64,000 nt of DNA from an uncultured Clostridia bacterium (GTDB taxonomy: Bacteria; Bacillota; Clostridia; Oscillospirales; Acutalibacteraceae), in contig CAKZZS010000033.1 in assembly GCA_937884975.1 (NCBI GenBank), forward strand, positions 18,390 to 82,389. The letters are read 5' to 3'. The notes under the pieces are model-generated. The model ran no database searches. It saw only the letters and a program-made list of their open reading frames with translations, and had not been told where the DNA came from. The position numbers and the translations under genes are program-made. Positions 8,816 through 18,208 of the stretch are shown here, piece after piece (within the stretch, counting starts at the first letter, position 1; each line of letters opens with the position of its first letter).

Positions 8816-9691
8816 ATGGCTAAAATAAAGAATATTGCAAAAAGCATTTCGCTCTCCTTAAGCGCAAGCGCGCTTGCGGCGGAGGCGATGTACGGCAGAT
8901 TTCGCGTGCCTGTTCTTAAAGCAAGACCGCTTGTTGAATTTGAGGTTGCGGTGGACGCAAAAAAATATAAAGACGTTCACCTTACCGCGCACAGAGGTCT
9001 TTCTGCAATAGCTCCCGAAAATACGCTTCCTGCCTATGAAGCGGCAGGAAAGCAGGGCGGCTTCACCGCTATCGAGTGTGACGCTTACTGCACAACGGAT
9101 AACGTGTGGGTCATTATGCACGACGACGACGTCAAAAAAATGACCGACTGCGAGGGAAAGGTTACCGATTTTTCGTATGACGAGCTTCTCAAAATGAAAT
9201 TCGACAACGGCGCAAATTATGAGGACTTTGACGATTTGCACGTCTGCACCATCAAGGAGTATCTTGATGTGTGTAAAAAGTACAACTGCCGTCCGCAAAT
9301 TGAAATAAAGGACGGACGAATTGAAAAGCTCAAGCCCTTTTATGAACTGCTTGGGCAAGAGGGCGTACTTGAAAATGTAATCGTCATTTCCTTTAACTTT
9401 GAAGCGCTTAAGTACCTGCGAAGCCTTGATAAGGACCTGGAAATCTGGCATATAACCAATTTTGTTACCAAAAAGGAAATTGAAAATTGCAAACAGCAGA
9501 ATTTCGGAGTTAATTTCAACGCAGGCGTTTATGCGAGAAATCAGGAGGATATAAAGCGAATTCACGAAGCCGGACTTGTCTCCTCCTGCTGGACGGTTGA
9601 CACGCCGAAGCTGCTTCACTCAATGCTTGAGGCAAAGGTTCAGTACATAACCACAAACTGTATTGTAAGAAAACCCGAAAACAAAAACTGA
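8816..9691 (+). CDS. Glycerophosphodiester phosphodiesterase family protein (first of a tandem pair)
   Basis: GDPD-fold enzyme (291 aa) that cleaves glycerophosphodiesters, or a related lipid-headgroup diesterase. Catalytic set is complete: TAHRGLSAIAPENTLP (HRG, PENT), IECDAYCTTD (Glu/Asp metal ligands) and VIMHDDDV (second His), then IEIKDG and SCWTVDTP. The N-terminus is short and basic with Ala/Ser-rich residues and may associate with membrane; I see no clear cleaved signal. RBS AAGGGGAT. The stop overlaps the next start (TGATG). Confidence 0.93.
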   Translation: MAKIKNIAKSISLSLSASALAAEAMYGRFRVPVLKARPLVEFEVAVDAKKYKDVHLTAHRGLSAIAPENTLPAYEAAGKQGGFTAIECDAYCTTDNVWVIMHDDDVKKMTDCEGKVTDFSYDELLKMKFDNGANYEDFDDLHVCTIKEYLDVCKKYNCRPQIEIKDGRIEKLKPFYELLGQEGVLENVIVISFNFEALKYLRSLDKDLEIWHITNFVTKKEIENCKQQNFGVNFNAGVYARNQEDIKRIHEAGLVSSCWTVDTPKLLHSMLEAKVQYITTNCIVRKPENKN

Positions 9692-10557
9692 TGAAAAAGA
9701 AAAAGCTTTTTATTATAATAATTGCCGTATTTCTTGTGTTGAGTGTTTCGGCGGCTGTATATTGCCTTTTAACGGGTGTTTTTACCGTTAAAAAAATTGA
9801 GCCGAAGCAGACCGTTTTACTTTCGGATATTACGGAAAATACCGACGGCATAAGGCTTATTGCCCACCGCGGACTTTCCGCAACCGAACCCGAAAACACC
9901 CTTCCTGCCTTTGAAGAAGCAGGCAAAAACGGTTTTTTCGGAGCCGAGTGCGACGTGCACAGAACGACCGACGGAAAATGGGTTATTATGCACGACGGCG
10001 ACACGAAGAAAATGTGCGGCGTGAGAAAATACATAGAAAAAAGCACGTCTGAAACGCTCTTTTCCCTTGACATAACAAACGGCGCGAATATTGAAAAGTA
10101 TAACAACCTTAAAATACCGACGGTTGAGCAGTACCTTGAGGTCTGTATTCAAAACGGCGTTACGCCAGTTATTGAAATTAAAAACGCGGATTGCTCGGTT
10201 GAAACAGTAAGGACTCTTTACGACGCAGTTTACTCCGTCAAAGGAGTTAAAAACGTTATTTTCATTTCCTTTAAAAAGCAGGCGCTTGAAAGCCTGAGGG
10301 AAATTGACGGGGAAGCCGTTTGCTTTTTGCTTGTAAGCGATATTACCGCTTCAGATGTCGATTATTGTAAGGAAAACGGCTTTGGCATAAACTTTAACGC
10401 AAACAGTAAAAAGTTAAAGGATGAACCGGTTAAATACGCCGTCACAAGCGGAATTGATACAGCGTGCTGGACCGTTGACAAAAAAGAAATATTAAATAAA
10501 ATGCTGTCTTTAGGCATTTATACATTTACTACAAACAGAATTCTTCCGGAGGAATAA
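9691..10557 (+). CDS. Membrane-anchored glycerophosphodiester phosphodiesterase family protein (second copy)
   Basis: Paralogue of the preceding gene (288 aa). It has one N-terminal membrane segment (KLFIIIIAVFLVLSVSAAVY), so the catalytic domain is probably extracytoplasmic. Active-site pattern: IAHRGLSATEPENTLP, AECDVHRTTDG, VIMHDGDT, IEIKNAD, ACWTVDKKE. The two copies share about the same order of motifs throughout, indicating tandem duplication with one product becoming anchored. One-base overlap with the first copy; gltX follows after 1 nt. Confidence 0.93.
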   Translation: MKKKKLFIIIIAVFLVLSVSAAVYCLLTGVFTVKKIEPKQTVLLSDITENTDGIRLIAHRGLSATEPENTLPAFEEAGKNGFFGAECDVHRTTDGKWVIMHDGDTKKMCGVRKYIEKSTSETLFSLDITNGANIEKYNNLKIPTVEQYLEVCIQNGVTPVIEIKNADCSVETVRTLYDAVYSVKGVKNVIFISFKKQALESLREIDGEAVCFLLVSDITASDVDYCKENGFGINFNANSKKLKDEPVKYAVTSGIDTACWTVDKKEILNKMLSLGIYTFTTNRILPEE

Positions 10558-10558
10558 A

Positions 10559-12214
10559 ATGGATTACAACCTGCTTGCAGAATTACTTCTGCCGGATATT
10601 GATAAAACGCCCGATTGCTATGAAAACCTCTATCCCGACAGGGGACTTAAGGAGGGCGCGAGGGTTACCCGTTTTGCGCCGAGCCCGACCGGGTACCTGC
10701 ATTTAGGCGGACTTTTCGGAGCGCTGACGGATATTCTCACTGCAAAGGCGACTGACGGCGTTTCAATGCTTCGAATCGAGGATACGGACAAAAAACGCGA
10801 GATAGGCGAGGGCGTAAGCGCGATTCTTGACGGCTTTTCGGCTTTCGGACTGTCCTTTGACGAGGGCGTTTCGGCTGACGGTGAAAAGGGAAAATACGGT
10901 CCCTACACCCAGAGCCAAAGAGTTGAAATATATCAGACGGTTGCAAAGCAGTTAATCCGCGAGGGAAAGGCTTATCCTTGCTTTTGTACTGCGGACGAGC
11001 TGACCGCTCTTCGCGAAAGGCAGGAAAAAGAAGGCGCGCCGTTTGGCGGTTATTACGGCAAGTGGGCGAAATGCAGAGATTTGTCCTTTGACGAGATTAA
11101 AAAGAATATAGACGAGGGAAAACCGTGGGTATTGCGTTTTCGCTCCGATGGCGATGAAAACAAAAAGGTCTTTTTTGACGATATTATCCGCGGAAAAATC
11201 GAAATGCCCGAAAACGTCATTGACGAGGTGCTTTTAAAGAGCGACGGTATCCCGACCTATCACTTTGCTCACGTCTGCGACGATCATTTTATGCGCACTA
11301 CTCACGTTATCCGCGGCGAGGAGTGGATTTCCTCAACGCCGAAGCATATAGCGCTTTTCAAGGCGTGCGGTTACAGGCTTCCGAAATACGCTCACACTCC
11401 GCAGGTTATGAAAATTGATGAAGAAGACGGCACAAAGCGCAAGCTTTCAAAGCGAAAGGACCCCGAGGCGGCTGTCAGTTACTTTGTTGAGACGGGCTTT
11501 CCGAAAGAGGCGCTTATTGAATACCTTATGACGCTTATTAACTCGAATTTTGAGGACTGGCGCAGAGCGAATAAGGACGCGGACGTTTTCTCCTTCCCGT
11601 TTAACCTTAAAAAAATGAGTTCAAGCGGCTGCCTTTTTGATATGGCGAAGCTGAACGATATAAGTAAAAATATCATTTCCGTTATGTCTGCCGACACGGT
11701 TTACCAAAGGGTAACCGAATGGGCAAAGCAGTATGACGAAGAGCTTTACAACCTCTTTACAAAGGACCCCGAAAAGGCGAGGGCAATTCTCAATATCGAT
11801 CGCGAAAATCCGAAGCCGAGAAAGGATATTGCAAAGTGGTCCGAGGTAAAGGATTATGTAAGCTATATGTATAACGAACTGTATGAAGAATATCTTTGCC
11901 TTCCCGAAAACATTAAAAGCGAGGACGCAAGGAAAATTATAAACGAGTACAGAAAGGTCGTTGACTTTTCTGACGATAAGCAGGTCTGGTTCGATAAGAT
12001 AAAGGCTTTATGTATTCCGTTAGGCTTTACGCCTAATGTCAAGGAATATAAGCAGAATCCGGACGCCTTCAAAGGTCACGTCGGCGATGTTTCAACCGTT
12101 ATTCGAGTTGCACTGACGGGGAGAACGAATACGCCTGATATGCACGCGATAATCGGAATTCTCGGGAACGACGAGGTTCAGCGCCGTCTTGAATCAGCCG
12201 AATTTTCTGTATAA
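10559..12214 (+). CDS. gltX: Glutamyl-tRNA synthetase
   Basis: Class I synthetase (551 aa). N-terminal GluRS motif [19 protein letters not shown] (HLGG for HIGH), [10 protein letters not shown], and the [12 protein letters not shown] loop for KMSKS. Longer than the usual 480-500 aa, with an extended anticodon-binding region, a form I associate with Clostridia. RBS CCGGAGGAAT. Directly followed by glnS, so this organism probably charges tRNA-Gln directly rather than only by GatCAB transamidation. Confidence 0.95.
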   Translation: MDYNLLAELLLPDIDKTPDCYENLYPDRGLKEGARVTRFAPSPTGYLHLGGLFGALTDILTAKATDGVSMLRIEDTDKKREIGEGVSAILDGFSAFGLSFDEGVSADGEKGKYGPYTQSQRVEIYQTVAKQLIREGKAYPCFCTADELTALRERQEKEGAPFGGYYGKWAKCRDLSFDEIKKNIDEGKPWVLRFRSDGDENKKVFFDDIIRGKIEMPENVIDEVLLKSDGIPTYHFAHVCDDHFMRTTHVIRGEEWISSTPKHIALFKACGYRLPKYAHTPQVMKIDEEDGTKRKLSKRKDPEAAVSYFVETGFPKEALIEYLMTLINSNFEDWRRANKDADVFSFPFNLKKMSSSGCLFDMAKLNDISKNIISVMSADTVYQRVTEWAKQYDEELYNLFTKDPEKARAILNIDRENPKPRKDIAKWSEVKDYVSYMYNELYEEYLCLPENIKSEDARKIINEYRKVVDFSDDKQVWFDKIKALCIPLGFTPNVKEYKQNPDAFKGHVGDVSTVIRVALTGRTNTPDMHAIIGILGNDEVQRRLESAEFSV

Positions 12215-12227
12215 GGGAGAAAAGAAA

Positions 12228-13880
12228 ATGGAAGAAACCGTAAAAAGCTCAAATTTTATACACGATTTTATTGATGAAGATTTGAAGGAAGGCGTATATA
12301 CCCACGTTCAGACGCGTTTTCCGCCCGAACCCAACGGCTATCTTCATATCGGCCATGCAAAGGCTATCTGCATAAATTTCGGCACGTCGCAGAAGTATAA
12401 CGGCGTTTGTAACCTCCGCCTTGACGACACAAACCCGTCAAAGGAGGACGTCGAATATGTTGACGCCATAAAAGAGGATATTGAATGGCTCGGCTTTAAA
12501 TGGGATAAGTGCCTTTACGCATCGGGTTATTTTGATTTTATATATGAATGCGCCGTAAAGCTCATTGAAATGGGAAAGGCTTATGTTGACGACCTTACTG
12601 CGGACGAAATCCGCGAATACAGGGGAACGCTTACCGAACCGGGTAAAAACAGCCCGTACAGGGAGAGAAGCGTTGAAGAAAACCTTGAGCTTTTCAAAAG
12701 GATGACTGACGGCGAGTTTGAAAACGGCGCAAGAGTTTTAAGGGCGAAAATCGATATGGCTTCGCCGAATATGAATATGCGCGACCCCGTTATCTACAGA
12801 ATTGCTCATGTCTCTCACCATCAGACGGGAGACAAGTGGTGCGTTTATCCGATGTACGATTTTGCGCATCCGCTTTCGGACTACAAGGAGGGCGTAACGC
12901 ATTCCCTCTGTTCGCTTGAATTTGAAAACCACCGTCCGCTTTACGACTGGTTTTTAAAGGAGCTTGAGTTGCCGACGCCGCCCAGACAAATTGAATTTGC
13001 CCGTCTTAATCTCAATTACTGTCTTACAAGTAAAAGAAAGTGCCTTGCGCTTGTAAACGAGGGAATTGTTGACGGCTGGGACGACCCGAGAATGGCGACC
13101 TTAAGCGGTATGAGAAGACGCGGTTATCCGGCTTCGGCTATCCGTGATTTCTGTGAAAAAATCGGAGTATCCAAGGCGTATTCGGTAGTCGATTTCGGAC
13201 TGCTTGAAAGCTGCGTAAGGGATTCGCTTAACGTTTCGGCGCCGAGGGCTATGGCGGTTTTAAATCCGTTAAAGGTAATTATTGATAATTATCCCGAGGG
13301 ACAGACCGAAACGCTTGAGGTTGAAAAGCATCCCGACCACCCCGAAATGGGAACAAGGAAGGTCACCTTCTCAAAAGAAATTTTTGTTGAACGCGATGAC
13401 TTTATGATAGAGCCCGTCAAAAAGTATTTCAGACTTTTTCCGGGCAATGAGGTAAGATTAAAGAGCGCGTATTTTGTAACCTGTACGGATTATGAAACGG
13501 ATGAAAACGGCGAGGTAACCTGTCTTCACTGTACCTATGACCCGGCTACAAAGGGCGGCGACGCTCCTGACGGAAGAAAGGTCAGAGGTACGCTTCACTG
13601 GGTAAGCGCGGCTGACTGCGTTAAAGCTCAGGTAAGGCTCTATGACAGACTCTTTAAGGTTCCTAACCCGTCCGACGAGGGAGAGGGAAGCTTTAAAGAC
13701 AACCTCAATCCCGATTCGCTTAAGGTTATTGACGGCGCGCTGCTTGAGGGCAGTCTTAAGGACATAAAGCCGGGCGACACCTTCCAGTTTATGCGCCAGG
13801 GTTATTTCTGCGTTGACAAATACAGTTCTTCTGATAAAATAATTATCAACCGCACAGTTGCTCTTAATTCAAGCTGGTAA
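12228..13880 (+). CDS. glnS: Glutaminyl-tRNA synthetase
   Basis: Class I synthetase (550 aa) forming Gln-tRNA-Gln. Start at ATG 12228 with AAGGGAG upstream; an in-frame earlier ATG at 12189 lies inside gltX and lacks an RBS. Motifs: [17 protein letters not shown] (HIGH intact), [11 protein letters not shown], and [10 protein letters not shown] as the KMSKS-like loop. The C-terminal two-barrel anticodon domain contains [17 protein letters not shown] sequence (here [13 protein letters not shown]). Confidence 0.97.
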   Translation: MEETVKSSNFIHDFIDEDLKEGVYTHVQTRFPPEPNGYLHIGHAKAICINFGTSQKYNGVCNLRLDDTNPSKEDVEYVDAIKEDIEWLGFKWDKCLYASGYFDFIYECAVKLIEMGKAYVDDLTADEIREYRGTLTEPGKNSPYRERSVEENLELFKRMTDGEFENGARVLRAKIDMASPNMNMRDPVIYRIAHVSHHQTGDKWCVYPMYDFAHPLSDYKEGVTHSLCSLEFENHRPLYDWFLKELELPTPPRQIEFARLNLNYCLTSKRKCLALVNEGIVDGWDDPRMATLSGMRRRGYPASAIRDFCEKIGVSKAYSVVDFGLLESCVRDSLNVSAPRAMAVLNPLKVIIDNYPEGQTETLEVEKHPDHPEMGTRKVTFSKEIFVERDDFMIEPVKKYFRLFPGNEVRLKSAYFVTCTDYETDENGEVTCLHCTYDPATKGGDAPDGRKVRGTLHWVSAADCVKAQVRLYDRLFKVPNPSDEGEGSFKDNLNPDSLKVIDGALLEGSLKDIKPGDTFQFMRQGYFCVDKYSSSDKIIINRTVALNSSW

Positions 13881-13893
13881 AAGGAGAGTATTT

Positions 13894-14616
13894 ATGAAAA
13901 ACGAAGAAAAGAAAGTAAAAAAACGCGACAGCGGATTTAACATTATGTACCGCATTGTTACCGCGCTTATAGCCGCGGCAACTTTTCCGGCAATGATTTT
14001 TACAAGTCTCTTCTACTTTGCGTACACAATTCCGCTCTGGCCGATGATTTCTCAGGATGCCACCGATACGGGCGCAACGTATTTTAAAATGAGCATTTAC
14101 GAAGCCCTTTCTGATTACTCGGGCTTTAAGGGACTGTTTATGGGCAGTGATGCAAAGGTAGACCTTATGGGAGTGCTTGAGCTTGTAAGGCGCCAGCTTA
14201 TTGCAGTAATCGGACTTTACGCGCTTATTGTCATACTTGCCCTTGTAATTATTGCTTTTGCACTTTTCACAAGGAAAAAGCTTCCTATAGTTATTTCTTC
14301 AGTAATAGGTATTGTCGCTCTTGCGTTCATACCGCTTGCATTTAACCGCCTTCAGGCTCCGTTCCTTGACGGCACAATAAACCTTGACTCCTTCCTTCAC
14401 CTCGGACTTGAAAATATTCTTGACTTGGTTGCGAAGGTCGACTTTATCAAGGCAGGCGAGGCTTATACCTTCCTTTGGGTAATCTTTGTTGCAATACTTG
14501 CCTGGACGGGCGCGGTTATGCTCGTAAATATGGGCGACGAGCCGAAAAAGGTCAAAGAGCCAAAGGTTAAAAAGCCCAAAAAAGAAAAAGAGCCTAAAGA
14601 GAATACGGCTGAATAA
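13894..14616 (+). CDS. Hypothetical polytopic membrane protein with lysine-rich tail
   Basis: No recognised family. 240 residues from ATG 13894 (RBS AAAGGAG; an earlier in-frame start overlaps glnS). Basic N-terminus, then about four hydrophobic segments (near 20-45, 105-130, 135-155 and 195-215), then a very basic, proline-containing tail rich in KEPK/KKPK repeats that should be cytoplasmic. Last gene of the housekeeping operon; an intrinsic terminator follows 14 nt downstream. Confidence 0.8.
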   Translation: MKNEEKKVKKRDSGFNIMYRIVTALIAAATFPAMIFTSLFYFAYTIPLWPMISQDATDTGATYFKMSIYEALSDYSGFKGLFMGSDAKVDLMGVLELVRRQLIAVIGLYALIVILALVIIAFALFTRKKLPIVISSVIGIVALAFIPLAFNRLQAPFLDGTINLDSFLHLGLENILDLVAKVDFIKAGEAYTFLWVIFVAILAWTGAVMLVNMGDEPKKVKEPKVKKPKKEKEPKENTAE

Positions 14617-14630
14617 AAGGGAAAATAAAA

Positions 14631-14682
14631 AACGGCAGAGGTGAAAATTGACCGCTTCTGCCGTTATTATTTAATTTTTTTC
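14631..14682 (+). terminator. Intrinsic terminator of the smc-to-glnS operon
   Basis: AACGGCAGA (14631-14639) pairs perfectly with TCTGCCGTT (14657-14665). An AT-rich, T-rich run follows (ATTTAATTTTTTT). Confidence 0.85.
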
Positions 14683-14712
14683 CAAAAAGTATAAAATTTT
14701 TTAAAAAAACAC

Positions 14713-14741
14713 TTGCATTTTGTTTTCAGTGGTGCTATAAT
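14713..14741 (+). promoter_or_regulatory. Promoter of the 5S rRNA gene
   Basis: TTGCAT (14713-14718), 17-nt spacer, perfect TATAAT (14736-14741), with an A/T-rich UP-like tract just upstream. It lies about 45 nt before the 5S gene. Confidence 0.75.
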
Positions 14742-14787
14742 GCAGTCACTCACTTGAGAGAGCGTGAATAAAACGTGTCTTTCAACA

Positions 14788-14902
<115 letters not shown>

Positions 14903-14917
14903 ACCTTTTGAAGGAGA

Positions 14918-14949
14918 GCAGTTTCCCAATAGGGGGGCTGTTTTTCTTT
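14918..14949 (+). terminator. Terminator of the 5S gene
   Basis: GCAGTTTCCC (14918-14927) pairs with GGGGGGCTGT (14932-14941), including G-U pairs, around an AATA loop, followed by a TTTTCTTTTT tract. Confidence 0.75.
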
Positions 14950-14958
14950 TTATAATGA

Positions 14959-14994
14959 AAAATCCCTGTAGCAAAGGCTACAGGGATTTTTTCT
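14959..14994 (-). terminator. Terminator of the leftward kinase-lipoprotein operon (bidirectional)
   Basis: AAATCCCTGTAGC and GCTACAGGGATTT form a perfect stem around an AAAG loop. A-tracts on the left and T-tracts on the right make it work in both directions. It sits just downstream of the lipoprotein stop on the minus strand. Confidence 0.85.
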
Positions 14995-15001
14995 GTTTGT
15001 T

Positions 15002-15712
15002 TTACTGTTTAAATGTTATTGCGTCAAGCACCGTGTCAAAATCAATGTTTTTTAAGTCATCCTCGCTGTGAACGCCGCAGGTGATGTTGAAGGTATACAT
15101 TCCCTTGTTGAATACATAAATGATATATCCGACAGTGTTCTTGTTGCCGTCTACCGTGCGGCTGCCAAGGAAGGTGAGCTTGGTAACGGGCTTTATCTCG
15201 CCGTCACGAAGTTCAGTCTCTTCTTCGGTATTTATAACGACCTCATCAACAGCTTCAACAAATTGCTTGTGATAGGATTTCATAAGCTTTGCCATATCGT
15301 CATAGCTGTCCCTTGAAAACTGGATGTCAACACTGACGTCGCTTTCTTCATCGCCGTATCTTAACTGGGCATAATCTTCAATTCCCGAATAGAGAACCCA
15401 GCCGTCAGGAACGAGAAGAGTATATACGGACGATTCAACCCTCTTACCGTTTCTGTCAACATGAATTTCCGTGTTGTCGGCAGGAAGTGTAACAAGGTCG
15501 CCGAATTTATCCGTAAGCGTATTTCCGGCGCTGTCGGTTGAAACAATAATGACGTTGCCGTATCCGTCCGTAACCGTTTCGCCGTTTTCATCCGTATATG
15601 CGATGTGTTTGTTACCTGCGCCGTCGATATAGTACGTTGTTTTTGAGCAGCCTACAAAGATAAAGGTTACGGTAAGTATTACGCATATAACTGCAATTAT
15701 ATTTCTTTTCAT
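15002..15712 (-). CDS. Hypothetical lipoprotein
   Basis: 236 residues from the ATG at 15712. RBS GGAGG lies in the last codons of the kinase gene. An apparent longer frame upstream overlaps the kinase and is rejected. Signal MKRNIIAVICVILTVTFIFVGC has a lipobox ending in FVGC. A short repetitive region with DGAGN, DENGE, DGYGN, DSAGN units follows, then a compact C-terminal domain (LLVPDGWVLYS onward) that looks like a PsbP/Mog1-type alpha-beta fold; that is a guess. Last gene of the tetR-kinase operon; role unknown. Confidence 0.8.
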   Translation of the reverse strand: MKRNIIAVICVILTVTFIFVGCSKTTYYIDGAGNKHIAYTDENGETVTDGYGNVIIVSTDSAGNTLTDKFGDLVTLPADNTEIHVDRNGKRVESSVYTLLVPDGWVLYSGIEDYAQLRYGDEESDVSVDIQFSRDSYDDMAKLMKSYHKQFVEAVDEVVINTEEETELRDGEIKPVTKLTFLGSRTVDGNKNTVGYIIYVFNKGMYTFNITCGVHSEDDLKNIDFDTVLDAITFKQ

Positions 15713-15716
15713 TATA

Positions 15717-17330
15717 TTATTTACCTCCGTTAAGCAGTTCAAAGTTCTTCTTATTGGAATTATAAAGCTCCTTGAATACCGCAAAGTTTTTGTCGTAAAG
15801 AACCTTCTTGGAGAAATCGGGCTGGAAGCTCTTTGCCGCAGGGACAAGCGTTTTTGCGTCCGCAAGGTCCTTGATGATTCCGACGCCTGCTGAAATTACG
15901 CAAGCCGCGCCGACCGCGCCGACATTCTGTGGAGAAGCAACCGTTTCAATAATTCTGCCCGTGCAGTCTGCAAGCATCTGGCAGGTAATATCCGAAAGCG
16001 CGCCGCCTCCTACGAAGCGAATTGTGGTTGATGTTGAAATTTTCTTGTCCTGGGTTTCAAGCATCCAGCGAAGGTGGTAGCATACGCCCTCCATTACCGC
16101 GCGGATAAGCTCGCTCTTTCCTGTTTCAAGGCTTATGTTAAAGAACATTCCCTTTGCGTTCGGGTCCTCAAACGGACAGCGGTTTCCGTGAAGCCAGGGG
16201 GTGAAGATTACTCCGCCGGCTCCCGGAGGAACGGTGTCGACTACAGCCATCATATAGTCGTAGAGGTTTGAATAAACAACCTCCATATCCGCCTTGCCGT
16301 GCTTAAGGTTATGCTGTTTATTAAGATAAATGTCAATTTCATCAAGCGCGAGGTGATCCTTAACCCATTCTGCGCATTTGCCTGCGGTTTCCATTTCCGC
16401 AAAGTAGTTGTAGTAACCCGGTCTTGCGCCGACAATTGCGGCTATCATTGAGGAGGTGTCAACAATGCTCTTTTCGACAACGGTTGAAACCCAGCCCGAC
16501 GTGCCCTGATAAATATGGGTGTCGCCCGGCATTGTGCTTCCTGCGCCGACGCCTATGAGCGATGCGTCTCCGCCGCCGCCGAATACAGCCGTACCCTCCG
16601 CGAGTCCTAATTCGTCAGCCGCCTTCTTTGTAAGCGAGCCTACGCGGTCGGTTGATTTGACTATGGGAGCAAGGTGATCCATATTGATGCCTATCATCTT
16701 GCACATCTCGGGACTCCAGGTATTCTTCTTTATATCATAAATCATGGTCGAGAATGCAGAGTCATGAGTCATAATGAATTCGCCTGTCATTCTCGTTATG
16801 AGATATTCCTTTACGTCAAGCCACTTATAAGTCTTTTTGAAATTCTGCGGCTCGTGCTTTTCAACCCATTTGTATTTCCATACGGGGTCCTTAACGCTTA
16901 AAGGCGCCGCGCCGGTAATCATAAGGGATTTGAGAACCTTCTGCGCATTGCCGCCGGCAATTCTCGGCGGTTTGCCCATGCACTCCCTCATCTCTTCTCT
17001 TGCGCGCTGGTCCATATAGCTGAATGCCGGGCGGACTGCGTTTCCGTCCTTGTCAACCATTACAACGCCCTGCATCTGGGAGCAGAAGGAAATGCCCGAA
17101 ATATCCCCCGCCTTGACCTTAACCTTTTTCATTATGTCCTTGGTGGTCTTGCACATTGCCTCCCACCATTCGTCGGGGTGCTGCTCTGCGCCGCCGCCCT
17201 CAACAACATAAAGATTATAGCCCTCGCTTTCGGCTGCGAGAAGCTCAATTTTATCACTTATTTCGAAAAGGCAGGTTTTAACACCCGTTGTTCCGATATC
17301 GTAAGCGATGGCATAAATTGATTTAACCAT
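15717..17330 (-). CDS. FGGY-family carbohydrate kinase (xylulokinase-like)
   Basis: 537 residues. N-terminal ATPase motif AIAYDIGTTGVKTCLFE, then GISFCSQMQGVVMVDKDG (substrate-domain signature), GGGGDASLIGVGAG and the C-terminal FVGGGALSDITCQMLADCTG, which match FGGY kinases. Members phosphorylate pentuloses, glycerol or similar polyols; the exact substrate cannot be read here. RBS GGAGG at 9 nt. It is 17 nt downstream of the TetR gene and 4 nt upstream of the lipoprotein gene, and divergent from an aminotransferase/aldolase/symporter arm, so a sugar or sugar-acid catabolic role is inferred. Confidence 0.9.
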   Translation of the reverse strand: MVKSIYAIAYDIGTTGVKTCLFEISDKIELLAAESEGYNLYVVEGGGAEQHPDEWWEAMCKTTKDIMKKVKVKAGDISGISFCSQMQGVVMVDKDGNAVRPAFSYMDQRAREEMRECMGKPPRIAGGNAQKVLKSLMITGAAPLSVKDPVWKYKWVEKHEPQNFKKTYKWLDVKEYLITRMTGEFIMTHDSAFSTMIYDIKKNTWSPEMCKMIGINMDHLAPIVKSTDRVGSLTKKAADELGLAEGTAVFGGGGDASLIGVGAGSTMPGDTHIYQGTSGWVSTVVEKSIVDTSSMIAAIVGARPGYYNYFAEMETAGKCAEWVKDHLALDEIDIYLNKQHNLKHGKADMEVVYSNLYDYMMAVVDTVPPGAGGVIFTPWLHGNRCPFEDPNAKGMFFNISLETGKSELIRAVMEGVCYHLRWMLETQDKKISTSTTIRFVGGGALSDITCQMLADCTGRIIETVASPQNVGAVGAACVISAGVGIIKDLADAKTLVPAAKSFQPDFSKKVLYDKNFAVFKELYNSNKKNFELLNGGK

Positions 17331-17347
17331 AATCCGTCCTCCGTATG

Positions 17348-18013
17348 TTATTTGTATTTAAATGCCGATTTAATAAACTTTAACATCTGCTCAACTACAA
17401 AATCGTCACGCTCAAAAATGTTTTCGCCCGTAAAGAGCTTGAAGCGTTCGCAGTAGTATTCGCACGAATATGAAAACTGAAGCGTCATAAACAGGTTGTC
17501 AAGCATAAACGCCGCCATACCCGTGTCAAGGTCGGGCCTTATTTCACCCGTCTTTTTGCCTTGCTCAATAGCTTCTTTATAAACGGACGCCGAAACGCCC
17601 TCCATAGCCTCCGAAAGCTGACGGGCAAGGGCGTCGTCGTTTTCGCCCGTTATTTCGTTATAGAGCTTTATGAGCTTGCCCTGGGTTCTTGAAAAATCCT
17701 GAAGCTCACGGATAATTCTTTCAACCTTTATGAGTACGTCAACATCTTCGGCAAGAAGCGAGCGAAGAACATTGTCAATTCTCTCAATACCGTGATGAAC
17801 AACTGTCAGGAACAAATCCTGCTTGTTTTCGAAATATTTGTAAATCGAGCCGACGCTTATACCGGCTGCCTTTGCAATAGCGCTGACGTTTGTGTTTTCA
17901 TACCCGTTGAGCGCAAATTCGTCGGTTGCGCACTGAAGAATGCGATTTCTCTTTTCTTTGGGTATATTGTCAAACGTCTGCTTGTGGCGGTCCTTGAAAC
18001 CCAAATCCTCCAT
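17348..18013 (-). CDS. TetR/AcrR family transcriptional regulator
   Basis: About 221 residues from the ATG at 18013 (AGAGGTAGG upstream); ATG 18043 with AAGGATT is an alternative, and the frame beyond it reads through the promoter. N-terminal helix-turn-helix: RILQCATDEFALNGYENTNV, then IAKAAGISVGSIYKYFENK, the classic TetR pattern. The C-terminal ligand domain is divergent. Likely controls both its own leftward operon and the divergent rightward promoter; an inverted repeat at 18142-18157 is a fitting operator. Confidence 0.93.
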   Translation of the reverse strand: MEDLGFKDRHKQTFDNIPKEKRNRILQCATDEFALNGYENTNVSAIAKAAGISVGSIYKYFENKQDLFLTVVHHGIERIDNVLRSLLAEDVDVLIKVERIIRELQDFSRTQGKLIKLYNEITGENDDALARQLSEAMEGVSASVYKEAIEQGKKTGEIRPDLDTGMAAFMLDNLFMTLQFSYSCEYYCERFKLFTGENIFERDDFVVEQMLKFIKSAFKYK

Positions 18014-18108
18014 AAAGCCTACCTCTTGAATACAGTTTTCCATAATAATCCTTATATATTTTAACACATTATACAAATTATACAAGATTTTTTTACAAAA
18101 AAAGAGAA

Positions 18109-18136
18109 TTGACAATATGTTTTTTTGTGATATAAT
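18109..18136 (+). promoter_or_regulatory. Consensus promoter of the aminotransferase-aldolase-symporter arm
   Basis: Perfect TTGACA (18109-18114), 16-nt spacer, perfect TATAAT (18131-18136). It lies about 70 nt before the aminotransferase start. Confidence 0.85.
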
Positions 18137-18141
18137 GTGAG

Positions 18142-18157
18142 GTGAATATAAATTCAC
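18142..18157. promoter_or_regulatory. Candidate TetR operator
   Basis: GTGAAT and ATTCAC arms, perfect inverted repeat around ATAA, placed immediately downstream of the -10 at the expected transcription start. The geometry suits steric repression by the adjacent TetR protein. Confidence 0.5.
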
Positions 18158-18208
18158 TTTCGTCATTTCGGTGGATTTAATCAAAAATTTTTACGGAGGT
18201 AATTTGAA

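Noticed and set aside
8858..9619. 253-codon ORF on the minus strand
   Set aside because: Mirror of the first glycerophosphodiesterase gene; no RBS and no recognisable motif, while the plus-strand product has a full catalytic set.
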